This document shows positions 30,017-41,025 of a DNA stretch of 64,000 nucleotides, one piece after another. The DNA is from Asparagopsis taxiformis (lineage: Eukaryota; Rhodophyta; Florideophyceae; Bonnemaisoniales; Bonnemaisoniaceae), in the NCBI GenBank assembly GCA_030407315.1, contig JALQPE010002358.1, positions 62,001 through 126,000 on the forward strand, written 5' to 3'. The stretch's first letter is position 1. Every line of letters begins with the position of its first letter. The notes beneath the pieces are model-generated. The model did no database searches, was not told where the DNA came from, and saw nothing but the letters and a program-made list of their open reading frames with translations. A program made the translations under genes and the position numbers.

Positions 30017-30530
30017 TAATGGAAGCGTAGAAGTAAAGTTTCATAGCCTTTGAAGGGAACCGACTACTACGAGAGACTTAAGAGAAATAAAAACCTTTAG
30101 ATGTGAAACTGTCTAGGATGTGCGTGGAAAAGGTGCACCGCAGCATGCTACGTACTACATGGTGTACTGGAAACAATAGCTATCGTTCTTATTTTTCAGC
30201 TCACTCTGCGACTAGAAAGCGTCATGTCTACTACGGTTAAGAGTTTTACCCTGTCATTGAGCTCGCCTCTAGTAGCTTCGGGGTCTGTGCAGTCCCATCC
30301 AATGCCGTAGCTCCACCTGGCAGAGTAGTGCGGAAAATAATATCGGGTATTATTTTGAGGAATATTTTGCCAAGTGGAGGGCAATCATTGTTACAGAATG
30401 CAGACAGCCCCTGGACGAAGGAACAGGCCAGAAAGATACGGAGCATGTATCGATGGATACCATCGACTTAATCGAGGTTGACTAATTCTGAACAGTCTTG
30501 TAGACCCATCTAGAAAAGATAGAAAACGTT
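30017..30530. other. Convergent spacer X1/Y1 with palindrome
   Basis: No gene. It holds a long imperfect palindrome (30300-30390), described separately. Confidence 0.6.
30300..30390. repeat. Palindrome with AATAATA-type core, between X1 and Y1
   Basis: The core AAAATAATATCGGGTATTATTTT (two halves of 11 around a centre, 30334-30356) is a one-mismatch member of the core AATAATACC-S-GGTATTATT. Outer arms CAATGCC...CTCCACCTGGCA and TGCCAAGTGGAG...GGCAATCATTG pair imperfectly. Confidence 0.7.
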
Positions 30531-31919
30531 TTACTCGGAGGCGACATCGTGTACGGTAGGATGAGGTGCATCGACAGGGGAACTATTCTGTCCAACGATA
30601 ACGTCATGTCCAATTGTGTCTAACTCGCTGCAGATGGTGTGTCCACTGAAAATGCATGCTGGGAGGTTCAAGTATGCAGTTCCCAACACAACATTCTTGA
30701 GAACGCGCTCGAAAGTTCCATATGGACGAGGGCCTTGAACAGGTTTCCAGGTCAGTGAGAACGAGTTGGCCAGTTTGAAATTTTTGCTGCCCGGCAGCTC
30801 AAAGTTCTCCTGCATTTCTCGACTTGAGAGGAAGCGAGCTTCCAAAGGATACGAATAGCTGCAATTGACATAGTCGTATTCATCAGATTCTCGAGTAAGA
30901 ACGACAGTACTACTCATGTTTTCCGATCTCCTGTATAAAGAGGAACCAACAAGAACAGCCTTTGTAGATGGAATAAAATCTTCTGAAGCACTGTCTGCTA
31001 GAGTTCCCAAAACTCTAATGACAAAAGACCCAGAATCGTGTCGTGTTTTCTTCCACTTGAGGATAGTAGAGTTCGTGCATGTAGACATGGAAGGAGCTAA
31101 AGTATTGCAGAGGTCATAGTATGTTCCAAAGTGGATCGATAGCTCCTTATCTCTCCCAGTTGAAATTCGAACCGCTTCGACGCTCGGCAGGAAAATTGTG
31201 TTTGGGTTGTTCTTCTCTTCGCATAGCCTGGAAAGTTGTAAAAACTGTTCAAGCGAGCAATCTGCTCTTGCCGTCACATAGTCTTGCACCAGGGAGCTCA
31301 CTTCCCGGCCTGTTTCAGACTTCGTGATTTTGGAGGAAAGGGGTTTGTCCAGTTTTAAGCCAACTCTCTGGAACAGGTAGTCGCACACAATGTTTCCGAA
31401 GATGGGTCCAGTAGCGCTTGATGAACCGCGACAGTTGAGAATCTGCCTTTCGAGGTAGGATACCTTTTGAAACAGCTTGGATATGTCCTCATTGATGTTA
31501 GGACCAGGAGGACTCTCATCGCAAACTAAGCGCGGCTCGGACTTGGATCGAATCAACAAGTTCTGTTTGCAATCTTTTTTATGGAAACTGTCTTCACCCG
31601 CAGACGAGATCGTCTGCTCTAGTGCTAGTTGCTCTCCAAACCTCCAACGTAGCATGTTTCCAGAGTCAATGTCCAGCAGCGAATTGTTCTTGAATAATTT
31701 TGCTGTAGAGACTGACTGGTCGAAACCGTGTTCAGATTGATATTGCAGCGTAACAAACAAGTTTCCAGTCAAACGATGTTCTCCGGACGCGTCCGGCTTG
31801 GCAGTACTCAAAACTTTGGCGCCCCACCAAACCTTTTTCTGTTTTCTTCCTCTCGTTCGTAAACTCCATTCTACTTCAATGACTGATCCTTCGGAGACAA
31901 AGTCTGTTGGGTCTTGCAT
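30531..31919 (-). CDS. Y1: Tudor/Agenet-like protein (family Y)
   Basis: 462 residues from ATG 31919. Residues 10-100 read GSVIEVEW ... VWWGAKVL ... GNLFVTLQYQ ... LRWRFGEQL, the strand pattern and WW-x-A-x-V signature of Tudor/Agenet-type modules that bind methylated lysine or arginine. A short leucine-rich coiled-coil segment follows (LFQKVSYLERQIL). The C-terminal half has no name I know but matches Y2 along its length: FLPSVEAV, FGTYYDLC, FVIRVLGTLAD, AVLVGSSLY, FSLTWKPVQGPRPYGTFERV. The frame is intact. A chromatin-reader role is inference from the N-terminal domain and from neighbours with SET and DNA methyltransferase domains. Confidence 0.65.
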   Translation of the reverse strand: MQDPTDFVSEGSVIEVEWSLRTRGRKQKKVWWGAKVLSTAKPDASGEHRLTGNLFVTLQYQSEHGFDQSVSTAKLFKNNSLLDIDSGNMLRWRFGEQLALEQTISSAGEDSFHKKDCKQNLLIRSKSEPRLVCDESPPGPNINEDISKLFQKVSYLERQILNCRGSSSATGPIFGNIVCDYLFQRVGLKLDKPLSSKITKSETGREVSSLVQDYVTARADCSLEQFLQLSRLCEEKNNPNTIFLPSVEAVRISTGRDKELSIHFGTYYDLCNTLAPSMSTCTNSTILKWKKTRHDSGSFVIRVLGTLADSASEDFIPSTKAVLVGSSLYRRSENMSSTVVLTRESDEYDYVNCSYSYPLEARFLSSREMQENFELPGSKNFKLANSFSLTWKPVQGPRPYGTFERVLKNVVLGTAYLNLPACIFSGHTICSELDTIGHDVIVGQNSSPVDAPHPTVHDVASE

Positions 31920-32654
31920 AATGGGTATTCCCAGGAAAAGAATGGAAGAGGTATCGACTGAGGAAACAGGAAAGATGACGAAACTGTACAGCTTGTATCC
32001 GTGTGGAATGATAGAGAGAAAATTGGTAGGTTACTATTTTTATACTTGCATAACTCGTAACGGTTATAAATTACTAACACCTGTCCCAAGCGACATGGGA
32101 GACCAACATCGTGATGATCATCTCTCTTGAACATTCATCACCATATAATAAAGATCTTATTCCGAGCTGCTCGAAACCATTACCAGTAGATTGGGTGTAT
32201 TTTTCGCTGTGGCAATATAACGGAACCTAGACGTGTATTTATAAACAGACGCAGGGATCGAGAATGATGCAGTGCAATCAATGTGTATATTTATATACTG
32301 GTTGTAAGAACGAGTCTACAAGTTCGAACAGAAGATGAAGTCCTCTCAAGAGATTGGTTTTTTTTGAAATCTCCGATGGCAGATTTCAAACTCAATCTCT
32401 CGAGGGGACTTCAAATTCAAAACAAAAATGGAAATGTCCGTTGGCGAAATAATTGTATAGAAAGGCCGCCGAAGAACCTAATTATTCCTCATTACGTACC
32501 CTACCTAGCCAAAGTATACCTGAAAATATTCAGGTTAACTCTTTAACTGTGCATTTAAGGTTTATCAAGATTGTTGCCGAAGGTTTTTAACGGCAGGTAG
32601 GAGAGAAGATTGTTTTCTGCTGGTGGCTGATTGAGGTGAAGAATCTATTTCTCG
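31920..32654. promoter_or_regulatory. Divergent promoter region Y1/D1 with palindrome
   Basis: 735 bp between divergent starts. It contains the inverted repeat 32337-32412: arms GAAGTCCTCTC-AAGAGATTG and CAATCTCTCG-AGGGGACTTC, with an inner TGAAATCT/AGATTTCA pair around CCGATGGC. No gene seen. Confidence 0.55.
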
Positions 32655-35600
32655 ATGGCCTCTGAGAAGAGAAATCCAGCGAGCACCTCTGGGCGTCCCC
32701 TTCATGGTGAGCGGCGCAATGGGCTATTGCACATCGACCCATTCAAGATCAAAAGATATGTCGAGATTCGAGAAATCGACTACAGGCACGTCGATGTTAT
32801 TGCCGAGAGCATTCAGGTTTACGGCTACAATGACAACAACCCAATTACCGGTCGGATCATTGACGGTGATGTACAGGTGCTGGATGGTGCGCATCGTTCG
32901 AAAGCTGTAATCAAGCTCATAGAGAACGGTGAGCTTCCGCGTGATTTCACTGTTCCTATGATTGAAGAAGTCGACATATCTCCGATTACAAGTGCTTCTT
33001 TCCTTCTAGATAGTGTGAAAGCATCAAACGCGAACGATATGACATCCAGGCAGAAGAGGATGACTTTCATTGAGTACCTGAATCTTACTTTGGATCTTAG
33101 AGATGGGTACTGGGAGCGAAACGCAGGTGAAAAACAAGGAAGCTCAAGCATGGTTACAATTCGCGACGTGAATATGCCATCCATTAGGCGATGGCTCGCC
33201 GTGGGATCTCAGCGCGAAGATTTGGCAGAAACTGTGCTGAGGCAGCCACAGTACGAGAGTTGCTTGTCAATTCTTCGTGTGCTTCGCCCCTACAGTCGCA
33301 TAGAAGAACCCAATCCCAAAATGGTTCGCTGTCTGTGGCAGTTGTTCTGTATTGTATGGGGAAGGCCGGTGGAAGTTCAGAACAATTTTGCGATGGAGTT
33401 TCCCACATCTCTCGAGAAAAGAGCATCAGTCAGCGAGCAGTTGTTTGGGATGTCTACAAGTGGTGAAATTGCTTCTCCATTGTGTCGCGAAGTCCTCACC
33501 TGTGAGTATTTTCGTTCTGGAAGAAGTGCACAGGGTAGAACATTAACAGAAGAAGACAAAGTATTTGGAAGGCTGATGTTTATGATTTCATTTGTGCACA
33601 TTGCCCTCACTAGACGCAGATGTGAGAATCAAAATGGTCGCTTACCAGTGTTTACTAAAAATTGCGAGCTCACCAGATTATTTCTACTACTGGCGAGATG
33701 CGCCAACGGTGAGTCGGACAGCCTGTTCTTGGTTTGTCCAGACAGTCTGTCGTTGCCATCACCACCTGCCAATCTGGTACACGTGTGATTTCTATCATGC
33801 CATCGCCACATGTACATATATCATAACATTTTTCCCAGTGCCAGGACCTCAACTCGTCCTAGCATTTCTAATTACTAATTTGAATTATGACAAACAAATT
33901 AAAACTTCTGAGGCTAGTTACTCCGTAATGGAGTGTCGTAAGAGCCCCGGAGAAGTTGCTACCCAACTAATTCGGTGACGCTGAATACAATGAGATAGTT
34001 TTCGGAGCGCTCAGAGCACTCCTTCATAGAGAAATCGAGAGTCAATGTTTTCTCACGGAATTAGGCCTTCGAGGCCTATTCGCAGTGATTCAACAGCAGA
34101 AATGCACCCATTCGCCGGGGTAGGAAGAGTCGTAGAACTGGGAGGGATACAGAGACTTCTACATTCGCCCCTTTCCAGCGCACAAGAGCAAACGGAGAGT
34201 CTGTGGGTGTCGTTTTGGAAAGGGTCATGTCTGCCTGGGATACAACAGCGATGATTCTGGGCTTCGAAAGCGCCTACATGATGTGTCGCCCATACATGGT
34301 TTTCGACTCTGAGAAATTCCAATTCATCTGTCTTGCTAATCGTACCGACGGGTGGGCACATCCTGACCACTACTCAGATCTTCTGCTTCCGTCCCCGGTA
34401 GTGAAAGTCCGCGAGGATGCAGGTTATCCAGGCACTTTTGATATCTCTGTTGATGCTAGGTTGAGGTCTTTGACAGAAGCCGTACTAGTGTCTGTGTATG
34501 ACTGTATGACAGGCATTGATGTATTTGGATCAAGTACGAACCAGATGGAAGGGCTGCGCACTAAATTTTTCCATCAGCCTGACCGGTTCGGATTGAACGC
34601 CTTCATCGAAGCAAGAATTGAACAATCCATCGCATTGGATGGTCACGAAAGACTCAAGGTATGGAAGAACTGGAACCGTGAAATGCGTGTGAAGCCAGTT
34701 GATGTCTGCGACTTGAAAATTCTCTACGAGACTGAACAGCGCAACGCAGCATCCAGATCTCTTTCTCGAGAAAGAGATCGTCTTGAGTCGAATGAATCAA
34801 TGCAGCACAGCACTCGCCGTTTAGGTACAGGTGTAAGGAAACCTACCAATGACTCTGGATCCCAGTATACATCCAGCATGGATGGGAGGGCTTCGTCCGC
34901 AATGGACACGGTTATGCAAGATGTTGCGGAGGATACACCGTCAGCGGAGGCAGTGGGTGAGGAAGAGGGGGTACCAGATCATATTGTGCAATTGAAAAAG
35001 GTCATGAAGAGATTTTTCGTGGCTTACAACTGTACAGCCTCGAGGTTAGTGCACCAGGTTAACACTGATTCAATTGGCGTGCTTTCAGGGAATACTATTG
35101 ATGGACAAGCACAACTTGTGCTCACCGATCCACCCTTCAACACACGGAGGGAGAAAGGCAAGACCAATTCAGAGTATGATGACATCAATAGCGCACAAAT
35201 GTTTCGTACTGGAAAGGACATTTCTCGAATGCTGCGCCCTGGAGGACATGCCCTGATATTTTCCAGTATCAAACAGTTGGTTGGGTGGGGAGAAGCTCTT
35301 CAAAATGCAGAAAGCGGGGAACAATCCATGCGTACAGACGATGTTCCTCTCATTCTAAGCCGTCGTCCCTACGTATTCATCCAAAACCCAATGAACAAAT
35401 CGTGTTCATTACACAACATTCACGAGTTTGTTGTGCACAGTTTCAAACGTGGGATGGGAGCTGCCGCGTTTGAAATGGTTGATTATTCTTTGCATAACCG
35501 TTACCTTTCACGACATCCAGGGTATGTGAACGCAATCGACAACTGCCCAAAGCTCGGACCTGGTGAGTCATTGAACTTCGAAGACAAAAGGCTACGTGCG

Positions 35601-36638
35601 GAGCAGAAGCCTCTGTCCATACTTCGAGAGCTTATTTCAAGGTTTTCAAAGCCAGGAGACATTGTGGTAGATCTATTCTCCGGAACGTATTCTACTGCAA
35701 TAGCTTGCATGACAATGAGAGATGGTCTGTATCGCAAGTTTATTGGATGTGAGAAAGACGCCACATGCCATGGATCAGCTCAGCCGTTGTTGCTGGATTG
35801 CTTTGTTAGGCAAGGTCGAGATGGAGTTTTTGGGGAGGCAACCAAAAATGAAATATCGAGTATTCTCGCTAACAAAGAATGGAATTACTCGATAAGGAGC
35901 AATGTAGGAAGTGAAAGACTTCGACATCGAAGTGATGCACCTGATGGATTCCCGTCGGTATCTTCACTACCACTGCATATGTTGCAATTTGTCTCCTCTG
36001 TTGCGCGGGATCAAAGCATGCTCCGAAGACTTGCCGAAGTCCCAATGAATGAATGGGGCGTAGAAGATTTAGGCAAGGTTTTCTCCGTTGACCCTGAGAT
36101 GATGCTTGCAGTAGATGCCTCCTTTCACAACGTTATTGTTGCTGCATCGACAGTTCGAGAGGGAGGATTGGGGGTTTTTGCCGCAGAAGATTTAGAGAGG
36201 GGCTCTGTTGTTGGATGGTATAATGGGACAATTTTATACGGGAAGATTGGGGAGAATGAACCGCAACGCAGTCGCTTGTACGGACCGGACGGGTTCGGTT
36301 GTACTGGAGAAAGATTCCAAAACTTCAACATGGAGATGGAGACCAGTGTCATCGGAGAAGAAGCACCGGTCGACAAGATATATCTTGTACCAGCGGAATA
36401 CAATGTCTGCAGCTACCTCAACGAAAGTAGGACCATTGACGGAATGGAGAGAGTTGCAAATGTGCAACGCAGAAAAAATGCGGAGTTCCGAGTTCACAAA
36501 GACGTCAATCCTACTTGCGACTTCAAGTATGCAGTAGCAAAACCTGATCTCATCCTAGCGCAGGTTGTAGTAGATGTTCGAGCTGGGGAAGAGATATTCG
36601 TTGACTATGGATCGCGCTACTGGACTGCAGAGAAGTAG
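32655..36638 (+). pseudogene. D1: ParB-like / DNA methyltransferase / SET fusion, split by a solo LTR
   Basis: ATG 32655 (CGATGGCC). The frame runs to 33620, is interrupted by a solo LTR, and resumes at 34101 in the same phase after one copy of the duplicated GCAGA is dropped; joined length about 1167 residues. N-terminal ParB/sulfiredoxin-like domain: HIDPFKIKRYVEIREI and VLDGAHRSKAV (DGxHR at 77-81). Middle: beta-class amino-methyltransferase, with motif IV LVLTDPPFNTRR (about residue 664) before motif I VVDLFSGTYSTAIAC; DPPF suggests adenine-N6 or cytosine-N4 methylation. C-terminus (about 997-1165): SET domain with GGLGVFAAEDLERGSVVGWY, RVANVQRR and AGEEIFVDYGSRYW. A nuclear, chromatin-modifying role is inferred. 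Only the LTR breaks it; the rest is open, so the insertion is fairly recent relative to gene decay, or the LTR is tolerated. Confidence 0.75.
33621..34095 (-). mobile_element. Solo copia LTR inside D1, minus orientation
   Basis: About 475 bp, clearly related to the 488-bp LTR but more diverged (TGTGAGAATCAAAATGGTCG at its start, GATTCAACA at its end). It is flanked by a 5-bp duplication GCAGA (33616-33620 and 34096-34100). In-frame reading into it from D1 is accidental. Confidence 0.9.
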
Positions 36639-37328
36639 GACAGTTTAGGCGTCCAATTACAGATATCAAGAGTACCATCAGCAATAAAAAGTCTTGCATC
36701 TGAACTCGTACAACGTTGTAATACTACAATCTACCTGAGCGATAAAAACAGACTTTCATTTGCTGAGCGGTGCCAGTCAGCCCACGCCCAATGATAGTGC
36801 TGCACCTGGGCTTTGCCGTGCCAAAATAATACCGGGTATTATTTTGGGTGTGGCCAGCCCAAGTGCAGCTCTGCCATTGGCTGCCATGAACGCAGCGGCA
36901 GCCAATGGAATTGCTGCACCTCGGCTTTGCCATGCCAAAATAATACCGGGTATTATTTTGGCATGGCAAAGCCCAAGTGCAGCTCTGCCATAGGCTGCCA
37001 GGTTTGCATCTCAACTATAGTTAGTATACTAAGAAGAACAATCCAAGACCTTGGTTACTCGAGTGATGTGGAATTGTGGCAGTCTTGCAAAACTGTGCCA
37101 TGCATGTAGGGAAGGAAAAGAGATGAGTCTGTACGATGCAGGGTGTAGAAGCTATGCGGGGTGAGAGGTAGAGGAACTCTAATAGTGCAGTAGACTGACA
37201 GTGCTAATATTTTCAAAGTCATGAATAGGAGTAGATTTAGTTGTGGTAAAGGAAGTGTACTACCGAAGCTAGCTTAGGATTAGCAGATGCTGCCTGTAGA
37301 GGGAGAGGCAAAGCAGTGTTCTTGCAGA
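36639..37328. other. Convergent spacer D1/A1
   Basis: No gene. Contains the tandem palindromes at 36799-36983. The right part (37012-37328) has no feature I recognise. Confidence 0.6.
36799..36983. repeat. Two tandem palindromes with shared core, D1/A1 spacer
   Basis: Unit A (36799-36869) and unit B (36913-36983) are direct repeats of each other, and each is an inverted repeat of about 35-bp arms: GCTGCACCT...GGCTTTGCC...GCCAAAATAATACC, one central G, then the reverse complement. Between them is a third inverted repeat, CCATTGGCTGCC (36874-36885) with GGCAGCCAATGG (36897-36908). The strand symmetry would allow cruciforms in DNA or hairpins in both transcripts. Confidence 0.85.
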
Positions 37329-40115
37329 TTATCGCGCACTAGGTGCATCCCAGTAGTTGACTGTTTCGATAGCATCCGCCAATTCTTCTTCGTCACTTAA
37401 AAGGTAGAGATGAGAACGAACCGGAAGACCATATGTTAGGCGATTTTCCGCTGAACTACTGAATCCTTTGCCTCCATGGTAGAAGTCACCACGACCGATG
37501 AAGAGAGAATACGGTGGCACGTAGATGTCCATAACAGGCGTCTTGTACTTCTCAGCGTCTGCACGCGTCAAACAGACGTGGCTGAAATACGCTCCACGAA
37601 GCCAGAACCCATCAGCCGCGCTTGCCATCAGAAAGTAAGATCTTCCAGGTGGGAAATCGGAATCATTGATGACCACCGGTAGGTCTGTGTGCAAGTCTTG
37701 ATCTGGAGCACCATCAGAGGTCAGCAAAAGACGTAAACAGGTTTTAGGAAAGGCCACAGGCTCATGGATTCCTAGGCCCAAGTACATTAGCTCGGCACAG
37801 ATTGCTTTGCCGACCTCGAGAATCATCTTGTTCTTGAATTGATGTTCATCCATCTGCTCGAGATCGTCGCAAATCTTCTTCCTTGAGATAGAGAACCTTC
37901 CCAAACGAGAGGCCTGTTGCTCTGCTGTTACCTCACCCTTGTTTCGAATCTGATGCCAGGGATCATTGGAACTGTCTTCAGCAGAAGAATGAACAGGTTT
38001 GAACTTCTGGGCGTAGAACGTGAACAGTTCATGTGCTGCGTTGCCTACAGTCGAAGAACGGAAGATACCACTGAGTACATGGGCACCCAAGAGATTGAGA
38101 GTTGACCTAGCTGTTGCAAAGAACTTCTCTGCACAGCAAGCTGGACCACTGCACGCTATACAATTCATATCGGCAGCAGCTGCACTCAAAATCTCCTGTC
38201 GGATTGTTTCGTACAGCTTGCTGTCGATATAGTACTTGACCCTAGAGTCTGACGGTATGGTGTTCGGGAGAATATCCATAATCCGTTCATCGACTATCCT
38301 GTCGGGGAGGGGATTTTCCTGCTCATCGCTGAACAATGGAATCTCCTCGGTTGAACGTTTAACCGTACGGTTAACTTCCAGTCTTCTGCGCTTCGGAAGG
38401 GGCTCTTCAGACTCTTCTACCTCCGACTCTGCCTCATTGTCTCTAATCCGTGAACTCTCCGTTCTCTGCCGTTTCGACCTGCGAAGTGTCTCGACTGGCC
38501 CATTCACCGCAAGCGGTGGTGCATTGAGAGGGAGACGGAGGAGAACAGATCCCAATTGCTTCTCAGAACCTGCCACAGTGGCATCAGGGGTTCCTTGAGC
38601 CTGCTCAACTGCAGGAACGGAAGTGGCAGGAGCAGGAGGGGTAGCAGGAGCAGGAGTAGAAGGGGTAAAAGGAGTAGAAGGGGTAGAATGAGCACGAGGA
38701 GCAGGAGGGGTAGAAGGGGCAGGAGGAGTAGGACCAGAACGAGTAGAAGGGGTAGAAGGCTCATCTGATTGGGGCGTAGATGGCTTCGGCGCATCTTCAG
38801 ATGGCTGTTCATTATGAACAATGGCCCTTTGGTCTTCTTCCATGTCCACAACGCCCGTGGAAAAGCGAAGCTGCTTATACATTTCGTCGGAGACGAGAGC
38901 ATGCTTCGTACCGCTGTTGTCGTCGGTATTGAAGTGCAGGAGGGTCTCCGCGATACTGTTCGCAATAACAGTCTCCTTTCCTGACCCAGTGTTCTTGAGC
39001 TCGGAGTAGAAATGCTCGAGCGGAGGCTCCATCATTTTGTGAGCAGCAACCGGCTCGGACATCTTGAACACTTCAATTAAAACACGAACGAAAGGACTAC
39101 CAAATCCTCTTGTCGTCCTGCTCAACTGACGCAGATCTCTCATGCGAGTCCAGAGAGCTGTGATCAGCAAGATGAACCTTTGTTGATACTCCGAGCCGCG
39201 ACGGAAGTCTGCCATGAAAACGAGATCCATGTTGCAGCCATACATGTCTACGGACTGCTTGAAGACATCGTCGTTGATGTCACGGCCTTCTTTAACGGCC
39301 TTTTCCTGTTCTGCAGCGAGAATGTCCTTGGTGAACATGCTCGGTACGGAACTCCAGAACTCAAGCGCTTTGTTGTTCACAGTCCGGAAGCCTTTCGCAG
39401 CAGTCACGTGCTTGTTGATGGCTTGGTAGCCCAGTTTCGATATCGACAACTGGCTGTCCATGATGACCTGAATGCACTTCCGATTCGGTTCACCCAGCAT
39501 GTCCTTGGTCGTGAGCAGTTGGACCACAGAACACACTCGGTCTGCCAAAGAAACAAGGGCAACATCATGTGTGAGTGTGTTTGCTTGAATGGACAGCCCG
39601 AGTACTTCAAAAGGTGTGAAGTACTCATCGGAGACTTCTTCTGTCCCTGGGCGCCTGATCAAAGCCACATCGATGTTCCTGAATGAAGCAGCAGCATACG
39701 GATGTTGCCCTTCCGGGTCTTCACGAATGCACTTCTGGAGAGCCGCAACGCGATGGCCACCATCGATGTAGAACGTTTGAAGGGTGGGGGTTGTGCTGCC
39801 TTCACTAGGAAGGAGCATTTTGCAGGCAAGGATTCGGGAGATTGAGGAGGTGAATCCTTCCCTCAGGAACTTCTCCTTCAGCTCAAGCACTCTCCCTTCC
39901 CTAATATGACGAGAGAATAGGGGGGGTCTGTGCAAATCCAAGGGAGACAGCCTGTGGTCAGCTTTGGGACAGTCTGACAACTGAACCTCGGCGGTGACAG
40001 AGTTATCGTGACCAGGGCTGCGAGAAGGGGCGCGAGAGCGAGCGGAGGCCCGACCGCGAGTCGAAGCGCGAGCAGGGGCGGGGGCAGAGGGTTTGGAGCG
40101 AGTGCGAGGAGCCAT
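37329..40115 (-). CDS. A1: ParB-like / 2OG-Fe(II) oxygenase-like fusion (family A), intact
   Basis: 928 residues from ATG 40115 (GCCATGGCTCC context on the minus strand is ATGGCTCCTCG). N-terminus: Arg/Ser/Ala-rich tail, then a ParB/sulfiredoxin-like domain with LELKEKFLREGF and YIDGGHRVAALQK (DGGHR 118-122). A helical region follows, then a low-complexity Thr/Pro/Ala-rich linker (about 450-520) and a KR-rich stretch. The last 280 residues contain a HTD motif at 809-811, GRGDFYHGG with His about 880, and PVRSHLYL with Arg about 900: the H-x-D...H...R signature and spacing of 2-oxoglutarate/Fe(II) oxygenases, the fold of AlkB and TET/JBP enzymes and many protein hydroxylases. The substrate is unknown. 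Relatives: B1 (41.0 kb) and A3 (61.1 kb). Confidence 0.7.
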   Translation of the reverse strand: MAPRTRSKPSAPAPARASTRGRASARSRAPSRSPGHDNSVTAEVQLSDCPKADHRLSPLDLHRPPLFSRHIREGRVLELKEKFLREGFTSSISRILACKMLLPSEGSTTPTLQTFYIDGGHRVAALQKCIREDPEGQHPYAAASFRNIDVALIRRPGTEEVSDEYFTPFEVLGLSIQANTLTHDVALVSLADRVCSVVQLLTTKDMLGEPNRKCIQVIMDSQLSISKLGYQAINKHVTAAKGFRTVNNKALEFWSSVPSMFTKDILAAEQEKAVKEGRDINDDVFKQSVDMYGCNMDLVFMADFRRGSEYQQRFILLITALWTRMRDLRQLSRTTRGFGSPFVRVLIEVFKMSEPVAAHKMMEPPLEHFYSELKNTGSGKETVIANSIAETLLHFNTDDNSGTKHALVSDEMYKQLRFSTGVVDMEEDQRAIVHNEQPSEDAPKPSTPQSDEPSTPSTRSGPTPPAPSTPPAPRAHSTPSTPFTPSTPAPATPPAPATSVPAVEQAQGTPDATVAGSEKQLGSVLLRLPLNAPPLAVNGPVETLRRSKRQRTESSRIRDNEAESEVEESEEPLPKRRRLEVNRTVKRSTEEIPLFSDEQENPLPDRIVDERIMDILPNTIPSDSRVKYYIDSKLYETIRQEILSAAAADMNCIACSGPACCAEKFFATARSTLNLLGAHVLSGIFRSSTVGNAAHELFTFYAQKFKPVHSSAEDSSNDPWHQIRNKGEVTAEQQASRLGRFSISRKKICDDLEQMDEHQFKNKMILEVGKAICAELMYLGLGIHEPVAFPKTCLRLLLTSDGAPDQDLHTDLPVVINDSDFPPGRSYFLMASAADGFWLRGAYFSHVCLTRADAEKYKTPVMDIYVPPYSLFIGRGDFYHGGKGFSSSAENRLTYGLPVRSHLYLLSDEEELADAIETVNYWDAPSAR

Positions 40116-41025
40116 TGAAGGATGAGGGAAAACAGTAATGGAGCGAAGCTTGATTGAGTGTACGACCCCGATAACGACGATACAGAGACGATTAAGATAG
40201 ATTTATTTCGCTACTGCAGTCTTATAAAGGATCAAACGTGAACAATCAGTTTCAACTCTGATTTCAATTTTTTGTTTATCTCTAGACCACTTGACTCAGA
40301 TCAAGAGTAATACTCGAAATTCAGTTAATTTCTGCGGCCAAATACAATCGCTATACGACGAGTTAATACTCAAAGTGGCTAAACAGGTACGAGTTGGTCA
40401 TGGTGATTACCCCAAAACCACTCAAGTAATAACTACACAATGCTGAAGTCACATACTTCCCAGCATTTTGCACCAACTCGTGGAGCTGATGCGTACATAC
40501 CAAATGCATCTGTATTCAACATGAACCACGAATAAGTGGGCTTCGGCCAATGAGTGCACTGCACCTGGCTTGAGAAACTAGGAATAATACCCGGTATTAT
40601 TTTGGCCTCCCAAAAGCCAGGTGCACCAACGCCATTGGCTGAGGTTGTCCGGACTACCCCCGGGCAATGGGGTTGGTGCACTTGGTTTACACCCACCAAC
40701 TTTATACCCGGCCAGACTCCTACTGTTCTCAGGAACTGAAAATTTTGCCGGGGACAGTAAACGATGTAATATAATACCAGGTTTTACCATCTGCTATCGA
40801 TTCTTGCATCTACTGAAGAGGTCTAGAATTTGCAGCTCTTGTAGGTAGACCTTTCTTTGGAGAATAGCTTGCTGCATGTGGTGTTTGTTACATTTGTGAA
40901 ATTGATCGGACTATATAAAGAATCCATGCAGTATCTCTTTTATCATGTTCTATTGGAATTGTGTTTATTACTCTACGGATTCATACCCAACTAAGGCTTC
41001 AACACGGCTGGACAGATGCCCTTCA
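40116..41025. other. Spacer between A1 and B1
   Basis: 910 bp without a gene. It is the upstream region of A1 and the 3' flank of B1. It holds the palindrome at 40555-40681. Confidence 0.55.
40555..40681. repeat. Composite palindrome upstream of A1
   Basis: First inverted repeat: TGCACCTGGCT (40560-40570) with AGCCAGGTGCA (40615-40625), centred on the core AATAATACCCGGTATTATT (40583-40601). Second: GTGCACCAAC-GCCATTG (from 40621) with CAATGGG-GTTGGTGCAC (ending 40681). The core-plus-GCCATTGG arrangement is the same as at 36.8-37.0 kb. Confidence 0.8.

Noticed and set aside
33621..34095. The LTR inside D1 as a spliced intron
   Set aside because: The boundaries are TG...CA with a 5-bp duplication and match the copia LTR; there is no GT-AG pair at the frame-restoring positions.
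36799..36983. CRISPR array
   Set aside because: Only two units, each strongly palindromic with no unique spacers of regular size; eukaryotic context.
38504..38965. Leu/Pro-rich minus-strand frame
   Set aside because: Shadow of the Thr/Pro/Ala-rich linker of A1 in another frame.
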